A stretch of DNA of 64,000 bases from Micrasema longulum (GCA_022494885.1 JAGVSM010000472.1:62001-126000); one strand, 5' to 3'; counted from the stretch's first letter, positions 21,568-31,325 are shown. Program-made: numbers and translations. The notes: generated from the letters alone by a model not told the origin.

Positions 21568-21845
21568 ATAAGCACTATCGACAAAATCAAGAAAGGAGCT
21601 CTGCGCTGTTTTGAACATATAGAGCAAATGGACAGCGAAAGAACGGCTAAGAATATTAACAATACGAATGTTGATGGATACAGAAATAGAGGAAGACCGA
21701 AAAAGACATGGCATGACTAAATCCAACAAATACTTGTAGATGGACATGTTAAGAGTAGGAAAAATCGGCGCGCGTGCACGAGAAGATGTATGAATGTAGG
21801 AGGAAGCGAGATCTGTATGCAAAGACATAGTGATCTGGCGTTCTT
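21568..21845 (+). pseudogene. Non-LTR element ORF2 C-terminal region
   Basis: The plus-strand frame reads ISTIDKIKKGALRCFEHIEQ, MDSERTAKNINNTNVDGYRN, RGRPKKTWHD, one stop, then a Cys-containing stretch (RACTRRCMN and GGSEICMQRH). 'L--FGH-ERMD--R--K-----V-G-R-RGRP-K-W-D' followed by '-C-DR--W' is a conserved end of RTE/R2-like reverse-transcriptase proteins. It lies just downstream of another LINE's 3' UTR and is probably an independent fragment. Confidence 0.65.
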
Positions 21846-22449
21846 TCCTCCCTGCCTACCTTTACGGAGAAACAGCGTGATGGTTTGTTTGTTTTGTTTT
21901 GAAATCATATTCTTAATAAACAACTGCTGTGTTTTTACAGTACTGACGCGCTATGAATTGAAATCATTAGAATGTTCCGAGTGAATTTATTAATTTATTA
22001 AAAATCGAGCTAGACCAAAAAGTCCCACGGGCCAAAGGTTGCCCACATGTGATCTAGATTAACTATATTAACCATTTTAGATGCTCTATTCGTTTAATGT
22101 TTTGACGGCTGTGAAACTGTTTTCTGAATTATAGTTATTAAAAAAAACAACACGTAGGGGAAATATTCGGTATCCAATGCAGTGGCGTAATGGCTCGACA
22201 TCCGACACGCTTTTTCCATAAAATCAATCGAATCTAATTCACCGCAAGTCCAGAATGATTCGTTTCTAATCAGTCGTGACGTGAACGTAGGTAGAGGAAG
22301 ACGCGAGTAACAAGAAGTAGGTGGAGGAGAAAATAAACGAGTTTGGAGATGAAGAAAGAGCGCACAAATAGGGCTAAAGAGATTAGTGGCTATGCAATGA
22401 TGGCAGCTGGAAACCACAAAGGAAAACAAATATAAAGATATGTTTTTGT

Positions 22450-22922
22450 AATAAAATAAATATAATAACTTTGTTTTTACCACTAATTACTAAACTTCAC
22501 TAACCCCTAATTTTTATTTTCCACCGACCGGTTTCAAAGCAAACAAGCTTCTTCGTCAAGGTTTACGTAACTAATGAATTGATTCCTTTTTTATTTTTAT
22601 CAAGTTCACTAAATACTACACATGGAACCGATAAATCAAGTCGTTTTTTCTTATACGGGTGGTAATTTTATATCATTATTTTCGAAGTAAGACAGGAGAG
22701 GACTAAAATTTGAAAATAATGATAACTTATTACCAACCGTGTTAGAAAAGACGACTTGATTTATTGGGTCCATGTGTAATATATAGTGAACATGACAAAA
22801 AAAAAGGAATCAATTCATTAGTTACGTAAACATTGACGAAGAATCTTGTTTTTTTTTAAACCGGTCGGTGAAAAATAAAAATTAGTGGTTAAAAACAAAG
22901 TTGTTTTATTTATTTTATTATA
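22450..22922. mobile_element. Long foldback (inverted PLE termini, family C)
   Basis: Arms at 22450-22685 and 22713-22922 are inverted copies differing mainly by a ~24-bp insertion in the left arm ('actaaacttcactaacccc'). Shared motifs in order: 'actttgtttttaccacta', 'caccgaccggttt', 'cttcttcgtcaa', 'gtttacgtaactaatgaatt', 'aatcaagtcg' and 'atcattattttc'. The central spacer is about 27 bp. Read outward the ends give TTGACGA - hairpin (aagc...gctt) - GAAACC. There is no coding content; a 129-codon minus frame upstream (22094-22483) overlaps the arm and is unrecognised. Confidence 0.8.
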
Positions 22923-22991
22923 ATGAATAACCACAATGTTTGTGCTTCAAATATAAACTTTATATGTTTTTGTCTTTGAAATAACCATGAC

Positions 22992-23252
22992 GGCCTCGTG
23001 GTGTAATGGTCAGAGCGAATGCCTACCATGCAAGAGGTCTCGGGTTCGATTCCCAACAGGGTTGATATGAAATATTTATTTAAAAAGGTGTTTTTACACT
23101 AGAATATTTCACAATCCCTGGACTGGTACCTAAGGCGTGAGACTGATCATCTTACCTTCTTGTTACAAAAATGATCAAGATTTTCTGCGATTAGTGTATC
23201 AATGCAGTGCCTTATGCATCATTAGGCGCGGAAATGGAATGATGATGATGAA
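22992..23252 (+). mobile_element. tRNA-derived SINE, family b, with (ATG)n tail
   Basis: The head 'ggcctcgtggtgtaatggtc' contains an A box (tggtgtaatgg) and an exact B box (ggttcgattcc). The body carries 'cctggactggtacc' and 'aggcgtgagac', and the tail is 'aatgatgatgatgaa'. Acceptor ends do not pair, so it is not a tRNA gene. The ATG-repeat tail is like those of RTE-type LINEs such as the one ending at 32066. A degraded second head may lie at about 23345-23395 ('cgcctcgtagtcagcgcg'). Confidence 0.85.
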
Positions 23253-23329
23253 GTTACCTGTTATTGATCGAACCAAATTATATTTTGCTAACATCAACTA
23301 GCTCGTAATGTTGAATTATATTTCACAAA

Positions 23330-23800
23330 TTTCTCTCCACAAACATTTTCCGCCTCGTAGTCAGCGCGTTTAGACTACCTTGCAAGAAGTGCTGAACCTC
23401 GATTTTATTACCCTTAATTCTTACACTCTGTATTCACAATTCTGAGGGTCTTGATCTATGGTGCGACCCGCGGTAAGAACAAAACATCTCTAACCTTTTC
23501 TGTTCTCCGTAGCACGCACCGCCTCGTGAAGGTTCCCCGGTCACCTCCCTTACTTGGTCTTACAAGATCTTCCTCCGCTTCCTTTGCCAGGAGCATTTCT
23601 TGCTGCAATGTTTTTTTGTTAGGTAACATGGCTCTCGTCTGGGAATATGCTAAAAGAAACTCAAAACCCGCCGACTGCATACCATTGGGGGGGATTCTTA
23701 AGCCCACCATCCACCCGCACCTGTTATAGAGTGCTGGAGAACTCTCTGTCAGCTGCGCATAGAGGAAAAATATTCCTCAGAAATACAAATAAAGATTAAG
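23330..23800. other. GC-richer block, unrecognised open frames on both strands
   Basis: The plus strand (23451-23729, 92 codons) and the minus strand (23456-23710, 84 codons) are both open. The minus product begins MVGLRIPPNGMQSAGFEFLL and has a charged middle (MLLAKEAEEDLVRPSKGGDR). I recognise neither. The block follows a degraded SINE-like head and may be part of an unknown repeat or a decayed exon. Confidence 0.25.
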
Positions 23801-24204
23801 GAGGGGAGAAAATGATGTATGGACAGGGGCTAACGCGTCGTCCCCACTTCTCAGCTATTTACAAATAATTTACACAAAAAAACGTACACAAAAATAATGA
23901 CTTAAAACTATCATAACACAGAATACAGTAAAAATATTTTTTTCTTAAAAAAAACTGCTCACCGTAATTAGTCTTTAAGAAATATTGAGTAGTTTAAAAG
24001 TTGAATGGTTTGTTTTTTTTGCGGTCCATGGAATCTTCAACGTATGACACTAATAGCACATTTCAAAAGCGTGAATTCTTGTACGGTCACGGAATTTTAC
24101 TGTCTAGGTTTCGGCGACGTAGAAAAATATTGGGAAAATTAGGGTGGAAATTTTCCGATCTTTCCATGTTTTGTTAAGTTTTGTAAGCGCGTTTTTTGCT
24201 ATTG

Positions 24205-24402
24205 CATTTTTTTTTTTTTCAAAGAAAAAATAAATATTTGCGTTCTTATGATTTACCCAAATATTTAACTTTGAGGGCCATTTTCAACGAGTTGTAAATA
24301 ACTCACTATTAGAAAATGAAATCAAGTTGGGGTACAGTGGGATTTAAACCACAGACCTTTAGTCCGTGAGTCTGAGACACAAGCCACAGGACCACAACCC
24401 CA
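24205..24402 (-). mobile_element. tRNA-derived SINE, family a
   Basis: Reverse orientation: a T run (the poly-A tail of the minus copy), 'gcgttcttatgatttaccc', 'aactcactattagaaaatg', 'caagttggggtacagtggg', and the head ending 'ccacaggaccacaacccc'. The B box has decayed (ggtttaaatcc on the minus strand). The copy is nearly full length at about 195 bp. Confidence 0.85.
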
Positions 24403-25129
24403 TCATTTGTGTTTATATTTTCTTGTCACATCTATCCTCTGCACAGATTTGAGAACCTAGGTATACGAAGTCCTTTATGATTTTCAAACTTTGAGATCTA
24501 GTAGACAGTTGCTGTTGGAGATATTTTTATTCAAATGATCATGAGTTTGGTTGTATTTCTGTTGATTTCCAACCCATAAGCTCGGCTCTCTCTTCTCATC
24601 CCGACTGTCGAACTTAAAATCTGCATTTCCACGGAAAAACATCAAAAATAAAAACTGTTGTCTATTTTATAGGATTCACGTAAAAATATTTTAATCTTCG
24701 AACCAATTTTTTTTTTATTATTCAACCATAGATACTGTCTCACAAGTTTGTTAAAAGTTTCGTATCCGTCGCTTGACGGAGCTATTTTTGCCGATGCGCA
24801 ATGCAAGCAGGCTGAAACTTACTGGACCACCTTAATCGTTTGAAATAATATTTTATTACTATCCGTAGCGATCTTGAAATCATCTATTGAGCTGAAAATT
24901 AGACACGATGTGACGTAATAGAAACAACCTCTCTTGATTGGTTCACGTTCCGCTCGGCTAGCCAAGCGTGTAATCCAAAAAAAAGGTATGATAGTGAAGC
25001 ATCTGTTCTTAAATCACAGCCGATTATTGTATAATATCCGACGTATCAAAGTAAAAGTATTTTTAGAATTCCAATCGACGAAATTTTTTTAATGGCAATA
25101 ATAATTAAATTAATGTATTAATATAATTT

Positions 25130-25210
25130 GGTTTTTTCTTTCTCTTCCTTATCTCCTCCCCAAATTTAGCCCTTTCTCTTTTTATTATAGTGTAGATTTT
25201 ATCTTTAAAA
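25130..25210 (+). mobile_element. Weak LINE 3' UTR fragment
   Basis: 'ttctttctcttccttatctc' and 'cctttctctttttattatag' followed by 'tgtagattttatcttt' resemble the pyrimidine-rich part of the 36.4-kb and 21.2-kb LINE 3' UTRs. The fragment is too short to be sure. Confidence 0.3.
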
Positions 25211-25324
25211 TAAATTATTGTAACTTTTTTAAAATTACAATTTAAATTCCGCAATGTTTTATTAATATTGATGTTTTTTGTTGATATTTCTTAATAAAAC
25301 TCCATAGTTAATGATTATGATAAA

Positions 25325-25480
25325 ATTATAAATAATCTTACTGGTGAATCTTCTTGGTTAAGTTTTACTTTTTATTATTTTGACCAACGAGCGCTTTCGC
25401 CTACGTAAGCATCTTCAAGACTGGTCGAAATAATAAAAAGTAAATCTGAACCAAGAAGTTTCATTGATAAGCTATGTTCT
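25325..25480. mobile_element. PLE terminus pair forming a hairpin, family D
   Basis: The same design as 14700-14897: 'ttattttgaccaacgagcgc' then 'tttcgcctacgtaagc', and 'atcttcaagactggtcg' followed by 'aataataaaaagtaaatc' and 'aagaagtttcattgataa'. Inverted arms are about 60-65 bp. On the minus strand the centre reads TTGAAGA - hairpin (tgcttacgtaggc) - GAAAGC. Confidence 0.65.
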
Positions 25481-25539
25481 ATTAATTTTTTTTTACATAA
25501 AAAAGAAAAACTCGAGCCTCTCAAATCATTTTCGGTTAT

Positions 25540-25690
25540 TTAAACAAATATTTAAATTTTCAGACCATTTCCTAAAAGTCGTAAATAACCTGTGTTGGAA
25601 AAATGGAAATCCAGTTGTGATGGAGTGGGATTTGAGCCTCGGACATTTTTCCCGTGAGTCCACAATACTACAACGGGACCACAACCCGGT
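25540..25690 (-). mobile_element. tRNA-derived SINE, family a, decayed
   Basis: Reverse orientation with 'aaatggaaatccagttg', 'gtgggatttgagcctcgga', 'cccgtgagtccacaat' and the head end 'gggaccacaacccgg'. The B box has diverged. It lies immediately beside the family D PLE hairpin. Confidence 0.7.
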
Positions 25691-25767
25691 TCAAATATCT
25701 CCATGATATTATTTCTATTTTATTTATTTTTCACTTTTTATGATAAACATGAAGAAATAAATACATA

Positions 25768-26140
25768 CAATATTTTGAGTTAGTCCAAATGCTTGCATAA
25801 TAAAAAAAGCTCTGTTTCACGTCCAGGAGGGTTATTAAGATTAACAAATTATAACAGGGATGTTAAACCTTTTAGAGAAGGGAATATGATAGTTGAGGCA
25901 TTTACAGTGAAGTACATATTTAATTGGATGAGATTGATGTATTTAGTTTTAACTAGATGTTTAATTTTTTTTTACAACTATCTAAATGAATACATTACAT
26001 ATGGTTGAATTATTTCACGCACCGGGAAACGCCTGAAAATACTTTTTATTTACATACGTCTTAATGAAATTAATGAATGAAATCTCAAACATTTTGAGCA
26101 AATGCTTGTGGAGAAGGCATTCTACTCCCCAGGGAGTTTT
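25768..26140 (+). repeat. DR1 dispersed repeat, degraded unit plus next head
   Basis: The head 'gagttagtccaaatgcttgc', a middle with 'ataacagggatgtt', 'gagaagggaatatg' and 'gaggcatttacag', then a deletion of most of the core, the tail 'gggaaacgcctgaaaatac' and the next head 'gagcaaatgcttgtgga' with 'ctccccagggagtttt'. Head, tail and following head are in tandem order. Confidence 0.7.
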
Positions 26141-26149
26141 GCGTTTTTC

Positions 26150-26740
26150 ATCAAGACTGATTTTTTTTGGCAACAAAAAGAAAAATATTATTAAGTCGAG
26201 ACATTTATAGTACCCAGAACCTGTCAGCGGCCGGCCTATTTTCCGTTCTTAAAAACTGATTCCCATTATATTTATATTCATTTTGAAATTCCATTATTTA
26301 AATGGAAAGGGAATTGTCAATAAGTCATTCGTACAGTTATATATAACCACCAAAAACTTATTTATCGGTTGTGGAATGTGGCTAGTGGGTGGTAGCTTGT
26401 GGCTAGTATTCAAACTATGCGTGATAAAACGATTATGTATACGCAACAATAGACATTAGGTCAGGTTTAGCGGCCTTGTTATTAACCTTATGGTACAGAT
26501 CAAGTTGCTCGGACTTGAATCTGTATCAATTACCCAACAACTGTGTAATACGGTCGTATCAGATCAACGGATATTTGAGCTCAAATAAACTAACAAATGA
26601 TGAATTATTTTAGCATTGATGAATATTTCAATCGAGATAGAAAACTTTTTAATAAAACTCTAATCTTTACTTGGTCAATACGAAATGCCGATTAATCAAC
26701 TCTTGTATTATGCCAGTTTGTTAATTTTTTCAAGAATAAA
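26150..26740. other. Unassigned DNA
   Basis: I see no gene or repeat. 'ggtggtagcttgtggctagt' near 26385 is a local oddity only. Confidence 0.4.
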
Positions 26741-26742
26741 TT

Positions 26743-27090
26743 CATTTATTTATTTATTTATTTATTTGTTCATTCAAAATTACAAAATTAAATATTTATG
26801 AACTTATTAAGGCTTTTTAGGCTATGTTCCCGTGTCAAGCCACAATAAATAACAGTAAAAATACATAGTAAAATTAATTAGATCAAATTATAATGATATA
26901 GAATCACAATCTAGAAAAAAAAGGTAAATGTAATAAATAATCAAATTCCAAAGAATACAAAAAAATTATTAAAAAAAAACATTATAAAAAAAGAAATCAT
27001 AATAAAAATACCAAAATTAGTCAGTGAAATAAGATTATTTTTTCTATTAGGGGTAAAGATTTAGTTTTAAATTAGGTAGATTTTTTTTTT
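26743..27090 (-). mobile_element. LINE 3' UTR copy (family of 18.5 kb)
   Basis: It starts with a (TTTA)n run, which is the tail in minus orientation, then 'gttcattcaaaattac', 'cttattaaggctttttaggc' and 'cccgtgtcaagccacaataa', matching 18490-18650. The coding part is absent. A poorer third copy may lie at 30770-30890 ('ggtcccgtgtcgaag'). Confidence 0.6.
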
Positions 27091-27277
27091 TTTTTTAATG
27101 TGAAAGGATTTTAAGGCCAGTGCATTTATTATGCAACATTTATTCTAAAAAACAGACAAAACCGAACCAAAACCGACAAGATGTATAATCATTGGGGCAG
27201 AAGTTATAAACGTAGATCAGGATAGGAAGGAGGAGAGTGCTGGCAAGCGATAAGATCTCCTAGAGGCGTCTGGCGAT

Positions 27278-27959
27278 CAGAGGCGGTTCCTTAGTATGTG
27301 AATAAGTGCAATGCACTGCCAAGTAAAAATATGTGCAAACAAGTGAGTAATTTTATTGATAGTAAAAATATGTTATAGGTAGCTACAAAAAAACAGGGAT
27401 TTGTTGCAATATTATACTCGTTACATCATAATATTCAATACTAGCGCCAAAAGATCTAACGAGATCGACTCTAGCGGACGATTTTCACAATTTGTCTACG
27501 CATGCGCAATCGTCCCTGTGCATGTTCTGTTTTGCACAATTCTTTACCCTGAATTAGTATGAAATATGTAATTTCTCCTAAGATCGTTATTTGAGGGAGA
27601 TAGACAACGCTTCATACTGGTGAATCGTGCGTTAGAGGGAGAAGATAATATACATATTCCGGGCATTGGCACCGCATGCGCATATTTGAAGTTTGAAGTG
27701 CGTTTGCAATGTCACTTTGAACATGCGTAGTGACATGATATTAGTACGAATTTAGTTGATTTAGTATCCTATAACGTGCGTATAATGTTAGGCGAATGAA
27801 GCGTTCTTAGTTTCGATGCGCGGGCTGTCATTTGTCATACTATTGCCCGTTTATCACGTCAGACCTGTTATATTGTTATAATATTACTGAACTTCATAAA
27901 CAAGTTGACAAAATGTAAAGAAATGCACTGCCAATGTTTTCGGTCAGGAGCCGCCAGTG
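27278..27959. mobile_element. Non-autonomous hAT-type DNA transposon (682 bp)
   Basis: A perfect 8-bp target duplication, ctggcgat, lies at 27270-27277 and 27960-27967. Imperfect terminal inverted repeats are present: left cagaggcggttcct, right (complement) cactggcggctcct. An 8-bp duplication and CA-GGCGG-TCC ends are characteristic of the hAT superfamily. Subterminal 'atgcactgcc' occurs at both ends in the same orientation. There is no transposase frame, so it is a MITE-like passenger mobilised in trans. The interior has alternating 'gcatgcgc' patches. Confidence 0.88.
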
Positions 27960-28085
27960 CTGGCGATGTCCTAATGCTCCACTTAGGAGCTGATGTAAAA
28001 AAGAAGAAGAACTATTTTGCATTCCATATCGATCTTTAAAAAATTCTCTAGCTGGTAAAATGGAATAATTTTCCCCAAACAGATA

Positions 28086-28690
28086 TATTAATTTTAACGT
28101 TTTGGCTACAATAACAGAAGCCATCTTTAGTGGTAAATTGAGTGTTTCATTAAAGAAAAAGTGTTTATGTACCAGTAATTTGTACCGTGTCGCAGCCGGC
28201 AGCAGGCACATTCCGTGTCATTTTCGTGTCATTACCGGGAACCATATTGAGTTTAATTTCAGCCTGTCATCATGGTTTTTGTTATTTGGGTGTCTGTGTA
28301 TTTCAATTGCCTCTTTTATTACTCGTGTACTGAAATTTCCAGGTTTATGCAAAATATTTGATTTGAAGGCGAAAAGATGCCTTGTGTCTGTAAAGTGTTT
28401 CGATATTGCAGATTTTTTGGGGCGCCATAGTTTACACGATCTTTCATGTACATCAATTTTTTTTTCGCTGTGCGCCCTGTTTGTCCAATGTACACTTTAT
28501 CACATTCTTGGCAGCTCGGTTTATAAACTACTTCATTTTCCAGTACTGCTCCACGGTGAAAATTCCAAAACATAAACACATATTTTTTTCTACAAAACAC
28601 TCAACTTACCCTGATTATGGCTTCTGCAATGATATCCGAAACGTCGAAATGAATCCAACTTACACGAAATCACCCAAAAAAGATAAACAT
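28086..28690 (-). mobile_element. Penelope-like element remnant, family A ends
   Basis: The left end (28098-28135) is on the minus strand ('agatggcttctgttattg', 'tagccaaaacg') and the right end (28611-28690) on the plus strand ('ctgattatggcttctgcaat', 'ccgaaacgtcg', 'cacccaaaaaagata'). They flank a minus-strand GIY-YIG remnant. The right end is clearly homologous to the minus-strand family A end at 6605-6700. There is no reverse transcriptase. I could not see a target duplication. Confidence 0.75.
28218..28600 (-). pseudogene. GIY-YIG endonuclease domain of a Penelope-like element, frameshifted
   Basis: The first frame reads VVYKPSCQECDKVYIGQTGR, matching the Cys-x2-Cys finger and YIGQTGR core of PLE endonucleases, with the GIY tyrosine kept as VVY. 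Past a T/A homopolymer at about 28458-28466 the frame changes and continues DVHERSCKLWRPKKSAISKH, ILHKPGNFSTRVIKEAIEIH then PNNKNHDDRLKLNSIW before a stop. HER corresponds to the EH-x-R region, and KEAIEI carries the late catalytic Glu. Its sequence differs from the 11.6-kb copy, so this is a separate PLE lineage. Confidence 0.85.
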
Positions 28691-28699
28691 ATTGATGTT

Positions 28700-29060
28700 A
28701 ATTTCATTACGGATTTTTTTAAATAAAAAAATGCGTTTTTATAACTTTCTCAAATATTAAAATTTTGGGTCCATTTTTTTTAAGAGTAAATAATCGTATC
28801 AGAAAATGTTTAACAAGTTGTTGCAAAACGGGGTTTGAATCGTTAAAATTCCTTAAGTACATCCTAGATACAAAAAAAATTGCATACCAATTTAAAGGAA
28901 TCAATTTAGGTCTGATAATGTCAAAATAATTTTCTATCTATCAAAATAAATATAAATAATTGTTTTAACGCACCACTATCGATGGACTAATTTATCAATT
29001 TCTTAAATTTTCGTTTCGTTAAAATTATAACAAATCATTATATTTTTCATATTTCACTTC
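28700..29060. other. Unassigned AT-rich DNA
   Basis: Short overlapping open frames only; no recognisable content. Confidence 0.45.
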
Positions 29061-29067
29061 ACGTCTA

Positions 29068-29237
29068 ATGATGGCTTGGTAGAACCAAAAGTATGTAATA
29101 AATATGGAAATAGACTTCTCAAATATTTGGTACCTAGAATTTTTAATTTATTACCAAAAGAACTTAAATTAAACTCACATTGTAACAAGAGCAAAATAAG
29201 AGAGTGGCTACTCAATCAAGAGTTTATATATAAATAG
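29068..29237 (+). pseudogene. LINE ORF2 extreme C-terminus
   Basis: The plus-strand frame reads LVEPKVCNKYGNRLLKYLVP, RIFNLLPKELKLN, then IREWLLNQEFIYK and stop. 'YG-R---Y-VP-I-N-LP-EL' is the usual final block of several insect LINE proteins. The 3' UTR runs to about 29515 and contains the hairpin 'aagctacaaaaagtggctt' and 'attaaataaagaaaa' near its end. Confidence 0.6.
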
Positions 29238-29519
29238 TAGCTTAGGTGTAAATATTTTAATTTTTCATATATTTTCTTGTATTTAAAAAATATTTTTTAT
29301 AAACATGTTTATTCTGATCTTTCCGGCTGTTAAATTTTATCTGTTATTCATTGTTTTTATAAATGTAAATAATATTATTAAGTCAGTATAAATATAATCT
29401 TCACCAACAAGCTACAAAAAGTGGCTTGGTGGGATTTTAGTTTTAGTAAAAATATAAAAAGTGAATTTTTTTTAAATTGTAAAAATGTATAATTATGCTA
29501 TTAAATAAAGAAAAATATT

Positions 29520-30040
29520 TGACATTAACTTATCTGCAGAATTGCTAAATATCTGACTGGTATATGGATTTTCTAGTGTTCTCTTTTGTACATAAAAATA
29601 TATATTTCAAAGCATACGTATTTTGAATAAAATTATCAAAATAATTTCAATGAAAAAAATGGTTGAATATCCTCAGAATTTTCTTTCAGTGGCATGAAAC
29701 TCGTCTTTATTCAAAGAGATACGGAGTAAAGACATTGCTCTTCCAACTGGCATTACCATTGGTAGGGTGGTTATGGAAGTGGGGAGATAAAATAGCTAAA
29801 GCCGCCGATACGGTCGTTCTATGCTGTGATTATTATACTTAAGTAGTTATGTATTCATAAGTCAGGTTTTGTGGCCTTTGATCAAGTTATCATACTTGGA
29901 CTTACATCTGATTCTGGTTTTATTATTATTTTTAGTGTTCCAATTAACATCTGTTATCATTCAATAATCTGTTATTTCACCAGCTATAAATAACAGTTTA
30001 CTCGGTCAATCATCATCATATCAATAACCTCCTTTATTTA
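29520..30040. other. Unassigned DNA
   Basis: No gene or repeat is supported here. Confidence 0.4.
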
Positions 30041-30044
30041 ACAA

Positions 30045-30180
30045 CAATATTTTGAGTTTATCCAAATTTTTGTAGACAAGGACTGGATTCAACTCCCTGG
30101 GGAGCTGTTTATATTAACATATTACAACAGAGATGAAGAACATTTAAGAGAAGGTAATATGGAAGTATAGGCTATTTAAC
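30045..30180 (+). repeat. DR1 head and middle, left arm of a palindrome
   Basis: The head 'gagtttatccaaatttttg', 'tagacaaggactggattcaa', 'ctccctggggagctgtt', then 'acaacagagatgaagaac' and 'ggtaatatggaagtatagg'. It is the inverted twin of 30320-30445, so the two copies form a foldback with a spacer of about 140 bp. Confidence 0.85.
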
Positions 30181-30445
30181 TTCACAAACATCAACAGATG
30201 AAAGAATTGAAGGAATATAGATGTTCAAATATAGGCAAAATGGTGAATGTTACACAGTGTGTAAAGTGGCCACTTAAACCAGCCATTGACAGGTCATAAG
30301 CCCTGTAGATGCCTATACTTCCATATTACCTTCTCTTAAATGTTCTTCATCTTTGTTGTAATATGTTAATATAAACAGCTCCCCAGGGAGTTGAATCCAG
30401 TCCTTGTCTACAAAAATTTGGACAAACTCAAAATATTGTTGATAA
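30181..30445 (-). repeat. DR1, near-complete core to head
   Basis: Reverse-orientation unit: 'cttcacaaacatcaacag', 'tgttcaaatataggc', 'gttacacagtgtgtaaagtg', 'ccagccattgacaggtcata', 'agctccccagggagttg' and 'ggacaaactcaaaatattg'. It is followed without a gap by the tail of another unit (30446-30760), confirming tandem organisation. Confidence 0.88.
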
Positions 30446-30760
30446 ATTACCTGGTCCATGAAGTATAGAAATTGAAAAAATAATATTTTCAGGCGTTGGC
30501 TAGTATGCAGGTGAAATAATTCAATTAGATGAATCTCACCCGTATAAATAAAGGTTTCAGCTCTTTAACTTCACAAACATCAACAGATGAAAGAATTTAA
30601 GGAAAATAGATGTTCAAATATAGGCAGAATGGTGAATGTTACACAGTGTGTAATGTGGCCACTTATTAAACCAGCCATTGACAGGTCATAAGCCTTGTAG
30701 ATGACTATACTTCTCTATTCTCTTTATAACATATTGTTGATTTCTGTTGTAATATATAAA
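30446..30760 (-). repeat. DR1, second tandem unit
   Basis: It starts at the unit junction ('ttgataaattacctgg'), then 'attttcaggcgttggc', 'gaatctcacccgtataa', 'aaaggtttcagctctttaac', and the core to 'gccttgtagatgactatac'. It breaks off at 'ctctttataacatatt' before the head. The sequence is very similar to the preceding unit and to the 34.9-kb copy. Confidence 0.85.
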
Positions 30761-30764
30761 AACG

Positions 30765-31325
30765 AATAAAACTTTACTTAAAAGTTCGATACTTTACAAA
30801 AATACATATATTTATTCATTTATAATTTTTAACTGAAAATAATATTCTCTCACTGAGGTCCCGTGTCGAAGAAAACATTTAAAATCATTTTGAAACATCC
30901 CCTTAATAAATACTTTGTATTTGAATTATCCATTTTATTGTGCTTCTATTTTATTTTCCCCTACCTCTTAGGAGAAATATATCAAATGCCCCAAAATAAA
31001 CATACCCATAAATAGTAGTGTAATGTTTTATTCCGCTCTGTATATTTACATGAGTAGGTTTTGCAATGCAGAAATCCGCTGTTGAAAATTTTCTAGAACC
31101 TTCGCGCTGAAGCCTCGGGGAGAATTTCAGTACAGAGCCATAATATTACAACCTAGCTACCAACAACCTACTACGTACTTGTGGACATGAAACTTACACA
31201 AAATACGAAGCGAGCATACTTAGGCTTGGAATTTGATAAACACTTTGGTATCACGAAAAAATTTCCGGATGTTTATTTTTTATTTTTAAAGGCGGGTGAC
31301 GAAATAATGCAGCTAAACAGTATCC
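30765..31325. other. Mostly unassigned; possible LINE 3' UTR scrap at 30770-30890
   Basis: 'tttattcatttataattt' and 'gaggtcccgtgtcgaag' weakly echo the LINE 3' UTR at 26.8 kb. Nothing else is recognisable. Confidence 0.3.

Noticed and set aside
22992..23064. Possible tRNA gene
   Set aside because: Good A and B boxes, but the 5' and 3' ends do not form an acceptor stem and the sequence continues into a SINE body with an ATG-repeat tail.
28102..28575. 157-codon plus-strand frame
   Set aside because: It is the antisense shadow of the GIY-YIG endonuclease remnant on the minus strand.
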